A stretch of 64,000 nt of DNA from Streptoverticillium olivoreticuli subsp. olivoreticuli. GTDB taxonomy: Bacteria; Actinomycetota; Actinomycetes; Streptomycetales; Streptomycetaceae. The notes below the pieces were generated by a model that did no database searches, was not told where the DNA came from, and worked only from the letters and a program-made list of their open reading frames with translations. The DNA lies in contig NZ_CP031455.1 in NCBI RefSeq assembly GCF_003391135.1, forward strand, positions 248,001 to 312,000, given 5' to 3'. Below, piece after piece: positions 33,285 through 42,377 of this stretch; position 1 is the first letter of the stretch, and each line of letters opens with the position of its first letter. The position numbers were made by a program, and so were the translations under genes.

Positions 33285-34766
33285 GTGCAATACCGGTGAC
33301 TTTGCTTGTCGTGGGTCGTTGGGTGTGGTGTGCCGAGGCCTGGTCAGGTGAAGTCGTCGTCGGGTGAGCGTCTGTCGGATCGGGTTGCTCTGGGGGTGCT
33401 GACGCGGGTGTTCCCGCCGGAGTTGGTGGATGAGGTGGTTGCTGAGTGCGGGCGCGTGGAACAGCGGTCGCGGCTGCTGCCGGCCCGGGTGGTGGTGTAT
33501 TTCGTGCTGGCGATGTGCCTGTTCTCCGGGCAGGGGTATGAGGAGGTCGCCAGGCTGCTGACCCAGGGGCTGGAGCACGCGCGGCGGTGGGAGAAGCCGT
33601 GGCGGGTGCCGACGACCGGGGCGATCGGCCGGGCCCGGGCACGGCTGGGGCCGGAGCCGTTGAAAATGCTGTTCGCGCGGGTGTGCCGGCCGGTGGCCGG
33701 GCAGGACACTGCCGGTGCCTGGTACCGGCAGTGGCGGCTGGTCGCGGTGGACGGCACCGTCTTCGATATCCCGGACACCGACGCGAATGCGGATTTCTTC
33801 GGCAGGCCCGGCTCGGGCCGCGGACAGCAGCGGAGCGCGTATCCGCAGGTGAGGGTCGCTGCCCTGGTCGAGTGCGGCACGCACGCGGTGTTCGCCGCGG
33901 CGGCAGGGCCGTTGTCGGTCCACGAACAGCACCTGATCCCCGGACTGCTGGACCGCCTCGGGCCGGGCATGCTGGTGCTCGCAGACCGGGGCATCACCGG
34001 CTTCGAGCTGTGGCGGGCCGCCACGGACACGGGCGCTGACCTGTTGTGGCGGGTCCGCAAGAACATTGTGCTGCCCGTCCTGAAGTACTGCGAGGACGGT
34101 TCCTACCTGTCGGAGATCGTCGCCACTGATGACCGCTTCCGACGGCGTGACCCGGTCCCGGTCCGAGTGATCGAATACACCCTCGACGGCGGTGAGGAGA
34201 CGGTCTACCGGCTCGTCACCACCGTTCACGACCCGGGCCAGGCCCCCGCGGCCGAGCTCGCCGCCCTGTACCACCAGCGGTGGGAGATCGAGACCACTCT
34301 CGACGAGATCAAGACCCACCAGGGCGGGCACCATCTCGTCCTGCGCTCGCGCCACCCGGACGGCATCGAGCAGGAGATCTATGGACTCCTCCTGGTCCAC
34401 CACGCGCTGAGAGATGTCATGCACCACACGGCCCACCAAGCCGGACTCGACCCCGACAGGATTTCCTTCACCCGCACCCTCAACGCCGCCCGCCGCCACG
34501 TCACCGGCCAGGCGGCACTTTCCCCCCTCACGACTGAAGCAGGCACTGATACACACCGGCCGTGAACTGCTGGAACGCCTCCTGCCACCGCGACGGCCAC
34601 GGGCCAGCCCCCGCGTCATCAAACGCAAGATGTCCAACTGGCACCTCAAACACACCCACCATCGCAACCCGCCCCGACCACCAGCCGCGACAGTCACACT
34701 GGTCCCACCCACCAAACCCACCAGCAGACGCCAGAAAAGCCCTTAAAACAGCGGTATTGGCTCTAG
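33281..34766 (+). mobile_element. IS4-type insertion sequence
   Basis: About 1.48 kb (33285-34762) bordered by CTAG at 33281-33284 and 34763-34766. The ends are imperfect inverted repeats sharing a CAATACCG core. The left CTAG is shared with the neighbouring IS1182-type element, so the two lie head to tail with a single junction tetranucleotide. Confidence 0.75.
33306..34565 (+). CDS. IS4-family transposase
   Basis: 419 residues from TTG 33306, or 411 from GTG 33330. An N-terminal IS4 domain (FPPELVDEVVAECGR, ARVVVYFVLAMCLF) is followed by the DDE nuclease: first Asp in VAVDGTVFDIPDT, second in VLADRGITG, and the YREK-like signature YHQRWEIETTLDEIK carrying the Glu. All catalytic positions look intact. 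A non-coding tail of about 200 bp separates the stop from the right end. Confidence 0.92.
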   Translation: MSWVVGCGVPRPGQVKSSSGERLSDRVALGVLTRVFPPELVDEVVAECGRVEQRSRLLPARVVVYFVLAMCLFSGQGYEEVARLLTQGLEHARRWEKPWRVPTTGAIGRARARLGPEPLKMLFARVCRPVAGQDTAGAWYRQWRLVAVDGTVFDIPDTDANADFFGRPGSGRGQQRSAYPQVRVAALVECGTHAVFAAAAGPLSVHEQHLIPGLLDRLGPGMLVLADRGITGFELWRAATDTGADLLWRVRKNIVLPVLKYCEDGSYLSEIVATDDRFRRRDPVPVRVIEYTLDGGEETVYRLVTTVHDPGQAPAAELAALYHQRWEIETTLDEIKTHQGGHHLVLRSRHPDGIEQEIYGLLLVHHALRDVMHHTAHQAGLDPDRISFTRTLNAARRHVTGQAALSPLTTEAGTDTHRP

Positions 34767-34970
34767 GTGTCATCGGGCGTCATGCGTGCTTCACCGACGG
34801 ATCCCGCACAGGCATCCGGATTCCGCTGCGCCCGCGCCGAACTTCGTGAAGATTGAGTGAAGTTCCTGTGCATCGAACAGTGTGGCGCACAGGATCTCTC
34901 CACACGAAACATGACACAGCATCACCACAGTGCCATTCCGATGAAGTCCACGAGACGAGGAACGCACGTC

Positions 34971-36167
34971 ATGAGCATAGGCATAAGAACCCTGCGGTCC
35001 GCGGGCGCCGCCACCATCGCCCTGGCCACCGCCTGTACCCTCACGCTGGCCACGGCCGGCAGCGCGTCGGCCGACACCGGCCCGACGGCCAACGCGGCCG
35101 CCGACCTGCCCCTCCCGCCCGGCGCCACCTCGAGCTACCCCGCCGCAATCAACGACAACGGGGTGATCGTCGGCTACACCGATGGTCCCAACAACCGGAT
35201 GTATCCGGTCCGTTGGAACCCGGACCTCAGCCCCACGACACTCCCGCTGCTGCCCGGGGACCCGATGGGCTATGTCGAGGCCGTCAGTGACGACGGCACC
35301 GCCGCTGGCTGGTCGGGGAGCCACACGGTGCGCTGGGCGCCTGACGGCACGGTCACCCAACTGCAGCCGCTGCCCGGCGACACCAGCGTCGGCTTCCGTG
35401 CGATGAGCCGCACCGGTATCGCGGTGGGAGAGTCCGCGCTCGGCGGGACCTACCACGCAGTGAAGTGGCGCCCGGACGGCCAGGCCGTCCAGCTCGCTCC
35501 GCTCAAGGGTGACACCCTCACCTTCGCCCTCTCGGTCAACAGCTCGGGCACGGTCGCCGGTGTGTCCTTCTCGGACTACAACGCCTACCACCCTGTGAAG
35601 TGGAACCCGGACGGCACTCCCGTCCCGCTCGACCCGACCTCGGCCTACTCCACCGCATGGGTCGTCCAGATCAACGACGCCGGCACCGTGCTCGCGCGGG
35701 GGGCCGTGCCGACCGGTGGCACGATCAACCAGTCCCGCTCCGTGACCTGGGGCGCCAACGGCACCGTTACGGACCTGGGCCCGCACTCCAGCGCGAACGC
35801 CATCAACGCTTCGGGCACCGTCGTCGGTCGGCAGCTCGGAGCGGACAACATCGACTACACCGCCACGAGTTGGAGTCCCGATGGCACCGCCACGGTGATC
35901 GGCTCCGCGTACGAGTACACCACGGCCGTCGCCGTCAACGACGCCGGTGTCTCCGTCGGGTACACCGGGGTCAAGGTCCCGTCCGATCAGCACCGCTTCG
36001 CCCTCCGCTACGAGGCCGACGGGAGCCTGACCGAACTGAACGTGACACCGGACGGCAGCAACTCCTACGCCACGTCCATCAACAACGCCGGCGTGGCTGT
36101 CGGCGTCCGGATCACCTTCCCGACACCGGGAAGCTCCACGGGCACCGCGGTGATCTGGCGGCCATAA
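34971..36167 (+). CDS. Secreted HAF-repeat protein
   Basis: 398 residues from ATG 34971 with a GAGG site upstream. A signal peptide (about 1-36, cleavage after ASA) precedes a repeated unit built on the pattern IND-x-G-x-(V/I)-VG-(Y/W)...(V/A)-RW-x-PDG. At least six copies run from about 58 to the C-terminus (INDNGVIVGYT, INASGTVVGRQ, VNDAGVSVGYT, INNAGVAVGVR). This matches HAF extracellular repeats, which likely form a beta-propeller. The function of the family is unknown. It begins about 200 bp after the IS4-type element, whose insertion may have changed its promoter. Confidence 0.85.
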   Translation: MSIGIRTLRSAGAATIALATACTLTLATAGSASADTGPTANAAADLPLPPGATSSYPAAINDNGVIVGYTDGPNNRMYPVRWNPDLSPTTLPLLPGDPMGYVEAVSDDGTAAGWSGSHTVRWAPDGTVTQLQPLPGDTSVGFRAMSRTGIAVGESALGGTYHAVKWRPDGQAVQLAPLKGDTLTFALSVNSSGTVAGVSFSDYNAYHPVKWNPDGTPVPLDPTSAYSTAWVVQINDAGTVLARGAVPTGGTINQSRSVTWGANGTVTDLGPHSSANAINASGTVVGRQLGADNIDYTATSWSPDGTATVIGSAYEYTTAVAVNDAGVSVGYTGVKVPSDQHRFALRYEADGSLTELNVTPDGSNSYATSINNAGVAVGVRITFPTPGSSTGTAVIWRP

Positions 36168-36175
36168 CCACCGCT

Positions 36176-36333
36176 CACCCGTTCGGGGGCCCACCAACCC
36201 CGGAATCACTCGGCCACCCCGACCGCCGCGCCACCCGCCCCAGCACCGCCACCCCCTCCGCGCTCTCCCCCAGCGGTGGGAGGTGCGGCTCGACCAGGGC
36301 CCACTCATCATCCGTCAGATCGCCACGCTCCAT
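36176..36333 (-). pseudogene. IS5-type transposase N-terminal fragment
   Basis: From ATG 36333 the minus strand reads MERGDLTDDEWALVEPHLPP, the conserved beginning of IS5-group transposases, then loses similarity and stops after about 52 codons. A separate C-terminal remnant (TSIAATLICYRRLTK, 36590-36636) lies on the same strand but upstream of this piece, so the fragments are scrambled or come from two elements. Confidence 0.7.
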
Positions 36334-36589
36334 GCCCCTGGCCTACCAGACCACGGGACACAGCGCGGCCGAATCCACCAACTCGTGATCGCAACTACGA
36401 ACACGCTCCAGGCCGCCTGGCTGGGCATTCGCCGGACGCTGAGGCGGCCTTCGTTTGATCACGTGCTCCGAGCAAGGTGCACTGACCACGACGAAGGCCG
36501 TGAGGGTAAATCTGCTGCATGCCGCTGTTCCGGAGGAAGCCTTCGCGGTGACGTCATGCTTCCGGGACGACTTGAGGTCATCTCACTTG

Positions 36590-36636
36590 GTGAGTCGGCG
36601 GTAGCAGATGAGGGTGGCGGCGATGCTGGTGATCGC
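36590..36636 (-). pseudogene. IS transposase C-terminal remnant
   Basis: Fifteen codons on the minus strand (TSIAATLICYRRLTK then stop) match the A-x-x-LICYRRL end of IS5-group transposases. Nothing of the catalytic domain remains. Confidence 0.5.
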
Positions 36637-36786
36637 CTTCGCGGATGGCCCGCCGGACCGGCGGGCCATCATGAAACTTCGAGGCTGAAGGCAGGAGCAC
36701 GAATCCTCCACTACATCCCTGTTGCGTCATAAATAATGCGGAGCGACAGGTCGGGTTAGCGCGCCGCATTATCTACGACACAACTA

Positions 36787-36984
36787 TCAGCCAACAACAG
36801 TCTGGCCATCGAATGTGCCACCAACACAGACATTCACGCCGGGTGAGAGCACGACGACCTGTCCGCCCCCCAACCTGCACTGGTTAGCCGTGACGACTTC
36901 GGGTGCGGCCACAGCTGTTCCCGCAAGTCCCGCTAGGGAGATACCGAGAAGAGCCGTGGAAACAGCGACAGCAATACGACGCAT
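36787..36984 (-). CDS. Small secreted two-cysteine protein
   Basis: 65 residues from ATG 36984, with AAAGGAG well placed upstream; the longer frame to 37113 has no ribosome site. A clear Sec signal peptide (about 1-27, ending TAVAA) leaves a mature chain of about 38 residues with two cysteines (ANQCRLGGG and VNVCVGG) and a Gly/Val-rich sequence likely to form a disulfide-closed beta hairpin. Function unknown; candidates are a secreted peptide or chaplin-like surface protein, though the chaplin motif is not seen. Confidence 0.6.
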   Translation of the reverse strand: MRRIAVAVSTALLGISLAGLAGTAVAAPEVVTANQCRLGGGQVVVLSPGVNVCVGGTFDGQTVVG

Positions 36985-37175
36985 GTCGACTCCTTTCAGC
37001 CGCGGGGTGAGGTGACTCAGCTCCGGGAAGGCATGTACAGCCGTTGTCTCACTCGCGCCGTTCTCGGTCCATACTCGTTGACCGGCCACCCTCGTGTGAG
37101 TGACTGCATTCACTCGGTTGGAGCAGGCCCGCCGTCGGTTCGATCTTTAAGACAGGGCCGTTCCATTCACACTCC

Positions 37176-37517
37176 CTACACGATGTACAACGTGGCGATC
37201 CGCCCGTCGTCGGTGAGCTCGGCGATGTCCATCACGGTGAATGGGGCAGCGGCGCCGGAGGGGAAGCACCATTCGAAGTGGAACCAGAACGAGACCAACG
37301 CGGTGCCCTGTTGACTGTTGCCGTCCATCACTCCGAGCAGAGTCAGGAGCGACCGACTGGTGTCGGCGAAGAGTTGAGGGTAGAACTCGGCAGCTGGTTG
37401 GGGGCCGTACAGCGGTGAGTGGACCAGTGCATCGGAGGTGAAGAGCTTCAGTACGGCATCGGCATCGGCCCGCTCCAATGCCGCCAGGTAAGCGGAGACA
37501 AGCTCGGAAGTGGTCAC
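37176..37517 (-). CDS. SnoaL/NTF2-like protein
   Basis: 113 residues, GTG start 37517. The SnoaL-like cone fold is suggested by SAYLAALERADADAVLKLFTSDALVHSPL at the start, FYPQLFAD, and a final beta sheet ending IAELTDDGRIATLYIV. Family members are polyketide cyclases, isomerases or of unknown role. It starts 2 bp after the stop of the glycerophosphotransferase-like gene and is part of that operon. Confidence 0.8.
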   Translation of the reverse strand: MTTSELVSAYLAALERADADAVLKLFTSDALVHSPLYGPQPAAEFYPQLFADTSRSLLTLLGVMDGNSQQGTALVSFWFHFEWCFPSGAAAPFTVMDIAELTDDGRIATLYIV

Positions 37518-37519
37518 AG

Positions 37520-39204
37520 TCAGCCCCTATTCATGGCGAAGACATCATCGGCCTTGCGGTTCCAACGCCCTGATGCGGCAACGAGTTTGCGGATGGCCGC
37601 GTCGAAGCGGTCGAGAGAGCCCGGTCGGCCGGGGTCGAACAGGTATTCCTTGAGCTCCTGCCGGTCAGCGGCGAACAGGTCGGCGCCGTCCGGCGCCATC
37701 GCTTCGAGGAGTTCGCTGATCTGCGAAGCCTCGGGAGTGAGCACCGTCGCGGCCCGTGCCGTGGTGTTCCGCAGCCGGAACAGCTCGGTGCCGAGCCCGG
37801 CGGAGTCGGTCACGGCATAGGGCTTGCCGCTGGCCATGAAGTCCGACACCACGCCGGAGACATCGCCGACGAGGCCGTCGGCCACGTTGAAGCAGTCGTA
37901 CGGCTGTGGGCCGTCGGCGGTGACCACATGATGCCGCCAGTCGCCCACGGCACGCCAGTACGTCTCGGTCCAGAGCCTTCGCAGGCGCACAACCACGTCC
38001 GCTCTGACCCTGCCCTCTCCGGAGACCCGTGATGCCTCGGCTTCGTCACGGGTCCGTCCGGCGATGTCCGTCAGAGACACCAGGCACATAGTGAGGAAGG
38101 CCAATTCGGCCCGCGCCTCGGCACGCTCGGCCTCCCTCCGTGCCGCCCGGGCCGGGTCGGCGGCGCGCTGCGCCCCCGCTTTCTCGATCATGGCCGTGAT
38201 GCGCAGATGGGCCGCCTCGGCCCGAGCGCTGCGGGTACTGGTGACGGGTGCGGCCGGTAGAACACCCGAACGGGCCGCGGGGCCTCCAGCAACCGACGCA
38301 CGATGTTCTCACCGGTAGACATCAGGGACGTGTTGCTGGAACGGCCGTCCCGGCCTCCCCATGTGGGGGCGTACAGGACCGTGGGGAGGCGACGGGGCGC
38401 GCCGTCCCAGGGCTGGACTGCGGTCGGGACCAGCAGGCGGCCGTGCTGATGTGCCATGGTCTCGAGCCACATGTTGACCTGGTGGGCAGAGTCCTTCGAG
38501 CCCGAGAAGTAGAGCACCGTCTGCGGCCGGTGGTCGCCGAGCCACGCGTCGATCTCCGCGAGCACTGCCTCGGGGCGCGGCGGGAGGCGGTCCGGGCGCA
38601 GCCAGGGAACGAGCGCCGCTGTGCGGGCCAGGGCCGCGACCCCTGTCACGGCCGCGCCGGCTGTCGCGTATCCACCGGTACCCGTGACGGCCGCGAGCAG
38701 CGCCCCGGTCACGAGCGGCAGGTCGAGGTGAGCCGCCTTCGCCTTGGAGCGGTTCAGCAGGAAGCCCGGTGGAGCGTTGGGGATTCGCAATGCGCCCAGG
38801 TCGATGTTCCGGGTGGCGACCGGCAGCTTGCGGCGGATCCGGATGAGGGTGGTCAGCGTGTTGTGCAGCGCCTGGAGCCCTTGGAACGGAATGAGGCACC
38901 CCAGCAGGATGTACACCGTGGACAGGTCGCCCATCCGCGCCACCAGGAGCACGAGCAGCAGCTGCCGCAGCAGAAATCGATGTGCCAGGCCGAACGCGGC
39001 CTTGTCGAAGCGATCGATCAGGTGGCTCCCCCGTCGGCGCAGGATGTGATCCGACCCGTAGGAGGCACAACAGACGGCCATGAAGGTCAACGGCGCGGGC
39101 AGGAGGGCGCTGAGTGCCAGGAGGGGATAGCTGAGCGCCAGCACGAGAGCGGCGGCCGACTCGGCGCGGTTGCAAACCCGGGCCGGGCGGATGACGGACC
39201 GCAT
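37520..39204 (-). pseudogene. CDP-glycerol glycerophosphotransferase-like gene, frameshifted
   Basis: Two overlapping frames, 38188-39204 and 37520-38191, join into one protein of about 560 residues if a single base is restored near 38244-38250 (a CACCCG run on the coding strand). The first part has several membrane segments, then RRLPTVLYAPTWGGRDG and RVFYRPHP; the second resumes as VTSTRSARAEAAHLRI and carries NVADGLVGDVSGVVSDFMASGKPYAV, the acceptor/catalytic motif of TagB/TagF-type glycerophosphotransferases. Without repair the first frame ends at 38188. Either a recent frameshift mutation or a sequencing error. Its ATG overlaps the stop of the CDP-ribitol synthase-like gene. Predicted role: polyol-phosphate (teichoic-acid-like) polymer assembly. 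Confidence 0.75.
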
Positions 39205-40697
39205 CACTCGGCGGCCCGGTGAACAGGCGGTACGCACGACTCGGGGGTGGCGACCCGGGGGTTGGGCAGCGCTGCGGGCTCCTGCCTGCGGACATCGATC
39301 ACCTGGCCGGTGAGGCCGGAGAGCAGGACGTCGACGGAGGTCTGAGCTACCTCCTCCGCCGTCAGCAAGGTGTCCTCGGGTTCGCGCCCGAAGACCTTCC
39401 ACCGCATCGGTGTGCTGGTGCGCTCGGGGTTGATGCAGTTGACGCGTATTCCGTCCACGGCCCATTCGTCGGCCAGGGCTTGAGTGAGGTTCACGGTCGC
39501 TGCCTTCGCGGAGGAGTAGATGCTGTAGTCCGCCCGGCCCCGGGTGTAGCTGCTGGAGGTGTACAGCAGCAGTTGCCCCCGGGTCTCGGCCAGGTAGGGG
39601 TGGGCTGCGCGGGCGATGTGGAGGGGGGCGAGGTAGTTGACGGCGGTGGCCTGGGCGATCTTGGTGACGTCGGTGTCCGCCAGCTTGCCGAGCCCGAGGA
39701 GGGCGGCGGTGTTGACGACGTAGTCGATGCGGCCGGCCTTGTGACGGGTCTCGGTCAGTGCCGCCGCGACGTCTTCCGGGTGTTCCACGTGCGTACCGGT
39801 CCCGGAACGGCTGTAGGCGAAGACCCGGGCACCGTGCTTCTCGGCGAACTCGCGGATGCGGGCACCGATGCCGTAACTGGCGCCGAAGATCACGACGACC
39901 TTGCCGTCCAGTGACCGCCGGTAGGCGGACTCCGACCGATGGGCCGGCGCGATTTCGCAGGAGAGCTGGAACAGCTTGTCCGCGATGAACATGTCCACCG
40001 GGTGGGTCACCTTCATGTTGTGCTCGTCGCCGCGTACGACATGGATGGGGACCGCGGGCAGGTAGCGCAGCACGACGGAGCAGTCGTCCGTCGCCCCGAA
40101 ACTGTGGTCGGCCGCGGCGATCCGGTGGGCCGCGCGGAGCGTGAAGAACCGGAAGGCCTGGGGCGTCTGCCCCCGGGACAGCCGCTCACGGGGCAGGATG
40201 TCGGTGACGAACTCCCCTTCGCCGCCGTGCTCTCGCGTCACGATAACGGTGTCGGAGGACGGGATCGCCACATTCACCGCTTGGTACGTGTCCAGCGCCC
40301 GCACGCAGTCGGTGATCACACGCTGGGACACCAGCGGGCGCACGGCATCGTGCAGCAGGATCTTCGGGTCCTCGCCCTCGGCCAGATGTCCTTCAAGGGC
40401 TTCGAGCGCCTCCCGGGTGGTCTCACTGCGGGTCGCCCCGCCGACGTGGACGCCGCGCACCTTCCGCAGCGCCGCTCCGTCCACCAGCTCTTCGGCTCGG
40501 AGGAGGAAGTCCCGGTGCGTGAGGACGAGGACGTCGTCGATGTCGGGGGAATCCTCGAAGGCACGCAAGGTGTGTTCGAGGATCGGCCTGCCCGCGATCT
40601 TGATGAGCTGCTTGGGAATGGCCGGTCCGACACGCCGGCCGGTGCCTGCGGCCAGGACGACAGCGACGGTGCGCTGAGGGGAGGACGGTACGCGCAT
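39204..40697 (-). CDS. Bifunctional cytidylyltransferase/short-chain reductase (CDP-ribitol synthase-like)
   Basis: 497 residues. Residues 1-240 form an IspD/TarI-type cytidylyltransferase (LAAGTGRRVG-x-x-IPKQ near 15-28, HDAVRPLVS, ATDDCSVV). Residues 265-475 form a short-chain dehydrogenase (FGASYGIGARI near 275, YSIYSSAKA catalytic Tyr-Lys, INPERTSTPMR). This fusion order is that of Haemophilus Bcs1, which reduces ribulose 5-phosphate and couples the ribitol phosphate to CMP. The downstream glycerophosphotransferase-like gene supports a role in CDP-ribitol supply for a wall polymer. An isoprenoid (MEP pathway) function is unlikely because of the fused reductase. Confidence 0.88.
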   Translation of the reverse strand: MRVPSSPQRTVAVVLAAGTGRRVGPAIPKQLIKIAGRPILEHTLRAFEDSPDIDDVLVLTHRDFLLRAEELVDGAALRKVRGVHVGGATRSETTREALEALEGHLAEGEDPKILLHDAVRPLVSQRVITDCVRALDTYQAVNVAIPSSDTVIVTREHGGEGEFVTDILPRERLSRGQTPQAFRFFTLRAAHRIAAADHSFGATDDCSVVLRYLPAVPIHVVRGDEHNMKVTHPVDMFIADKLFQLSCEIAPAHRSESAYRRSLDGKVVVIFGASYGIGARIREFAEKHGARVFAYSRSGTGTHVEHPEDVAAALTETRHKAGRIDYVVNTAALLGLGKLADTDVTKIAQATAVNYLAPLHIARAAHPYLAETRGQLLLYTSSSYTRGRADYSIYSSAKAATVNLTQALADEWAVDGIRVNCINPERTSTPMRWKVFGREPEDTLLTAEEVAQTSVDVLLSGLTGQVIDVRRQEPAALPNPRVATPESCVPPVHRAAE

Positions 40698-41367
40698 GCT
40701 TCTCAGTTCAGTTCATAGAGGGCGTCGGGCGGAGTACGGAGTCCGACCGGTGCCATCGGGCCGTCAACGACCTCTGCCCTGCTGAGCGTCGGACGTGTCT
40801 CGCAGGGCCGCTCGGCACCCGTTCGACCGCGGCAGCAGCATCGCCGGCCGGCACGCCCCGACGAACCGACGGCACCGCACCGGGTTCCCGTCGAGCGAAG
40901 GCGCTCCAACCGGCAGGGCCATCGTCTCCCGCGAAAATGCGATTCTCGTCGCCCGATCGGAATCAATCGGGAAACCTACAGTGACCCTTAAATCAACCAT
41001 CGGCCGCAGTCGAGTCAACTTTGGTCGTCGCGGAATGGACATTTCGTGACTGTAGGCTTCCGCTGTGCGGTATTCGGTGCAAGGCCGAGCAGCCGAGGAA
41101 CATCACCGAGATCGAGCTGGGCATGCGGCCTGTCTCGCCACTGATGTGGATTGACGGGTTCCCGGCGGAATCAGGTCTTTGGAACCGAATGACAGCTCCG
41201 TACGAAACCCGCGCAGTGGGATCGATCTTCTGACCGTCCCACGGCCATGGAGAATCAGGTCTCCTGTCACGCATCTGCAAATAAAACATGCGTGGACACA
41301 AAGCGTGGCGGCCGCATACCGGGGAAGTACCGCAGCGCCTCCCTCACCCACCCCGGCGGAGCGCAAC
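40698..41367. other. Divergent intergenic region
   Basis: About 670 bp between the CDP-ribitol synthase-like gene and the VOC gene. It is less GC-rich around 40930-41010 and 41270-41300. A 70-codon plus-strand frame at 41021-41233 is unsupported. No repeats stood out. Confidence 0.5.
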
Positions 41368-42138
41368 GTGAAGACCCACAACCAGATGTCACTTCCGTGC
41401 TGGGCAGACGTCACGGCCATGGATCCGCCCGCTTCGGCTGCCTTTTACGAGGAACTCTTCCAGTGGCGGACCACGCCCGGAACCGGCCCGGAGTCGGTCG
41501 ACTACAGCACGTTCGCGCTGGACGGGAGAAAGGTCGGCGGGATCAGTCCGTGTACTCCGGATATCCCTCGTCCGACCTGGCTGCCCTACATCCGTGTCGC
41601 CGACGCCGACGAAACAGTCCTCACGGTCCTGGAGTCCGGCGGGGCGCTGGTCGAGGGGCCGGCGGAAATCAACGACCTCGGCCGCCTGGCCGTCGTGACC
41701 GATCCGGACGGCGCGATGGTGGGCGTCTGGCAGCCCGAGGCGCTCCTGGGCGCCGACGTCATCGGACTGCCCGGCTCCATGTGCTGGAACGAGCTGCAGA
41801 CACACGACGTCGACCGAGCTCGCAGGTTCTACGGTCAGGTCTTCGGCTGGACAGCCTCCGGGCCCCCTGCACCCAGTCGGTACACGGAGTGGCATGCCCA
41901 GGGTCTGCCGTGCGGCGGCATGACCCTGGTGGACAGCCGCGCACCGGCACGCTGGCTGACCTACGTGGGCGTCACGGACTGCGATGCCGCCGCCGAGAAG
42001 TGCGAGGGGCGCGGGGGCACTGTGCAATGCTCCCCCGCCGACACCTCCCGAGGGCGTTCCGCTGTGCTGAGTGACCCCCAGGGCGCGGTCTTCGCCATCA
42101 CCGCGCCCCGGTCCGGCGATGCGATGCGCGCGTCGTGA
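41368..42138 (+). CDS. Two-domain VOC (glyoxalase-fold) protein
   Basis: 256 residues from GTG 41368; ATG at 41386 is possible. Two tandem glyoxalase/VOC modules, about 6-120 (PCWADVTAMDPPASAAFYEELFQW...VVTDPDGAMVGVWQP) and 130-250 (CWNELQTHDVDRARRFYGQVFGW...VLSDPQGAVFAI). This layout is that of actinobacterial hydroxylase-like or antibiotic-resistance-related VOC proteins of unknown substrate. It is monocistronic. Two hairpins follow 190-270 bp downstream. Confidence 0.85.
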   Translation: MKTHNQMSLPCWADVTAMDPPASAAFYEELFQWRTTPGTGPESVDYSTFALDGRKVGGISPCTPDIPRPTWLPYIRVADADETVLTVLESGGALVEGPAEINDLGRLAVVTDPDGAMVGVWQPEALLGADVIGLPGSMCWNELQTHDVDRARRFYGQVFGWTASGPPAPSRYTEWHAQGLPCGGMTLVDSRAPARWLTYVGVTDCDAAAEKCEGRGGTVQCSPADTSRGRSAVLSDPQGAVFAITAPRSGDAMRAS

Positions 42139-42328
42139 AGGTGGCCTGCGGTACATGTGAGAGCGCTCTCGCTGCCCGGTCCCTCGTGGGGTCAACCTTT
42201 GGCGCCAGGCATCACCTTTCGGCCCTCCGCGAAGCCCTGTCTTTCCGCCAGGCTGGCGCCGTCGGCATAGGGGGCAGTCGTCATTCCCGGTGAGTTCCCG
42301 TCCTGCGGTTGACGACCTCTGCCGACGA

Positions 42329-42369
42329 GCGGCCCGGCATTCCATTCCCCCCGGCGAATGCCGGGCCGC
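42329..42369. terminator. Hairpin with perfect 13-bp arms
   Basis: Arms at 42329-42341 and 42357-42369 with a 15-nt loop, about 190 bp after the VOC gene. It probably terminates that transcript. Confidence 0.6.
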
Positions 42370-42377
42370 GCCATTCC

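Larger units (their letters stand above)
36168..36786. other. IS graveyard region
   Basis: About 620 bp without an intact gene. It holds an IS5-type transposase N-terminus (36176-36333, minus), a C-terminal remnant (36590-36636, minus), a 23-bp near-palindrome (36646-36668) and 9-bp inverted arms (36733-36741, 36764-36772) that may terminate the small gene starting at 36984. Confidence 0.6.

Noticed and set aside
31515..34565. Composite transposon formed by the two neighbouring elements
   Set aside because: The elements belong to different families, lie side by side and carry no cargo between them.
36646..36668. 23-bp near-palindrome in the IS debris
   Set aside because: Eleven-bp GC-only arms around one base are easily explained as an old terminator or IS end; no further context.
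41021..41233. Plus-strand frame of 70 codons before the VOC gene
   Set aside because: Weak third-position GC bias and no ribosome site; it resembles no family.
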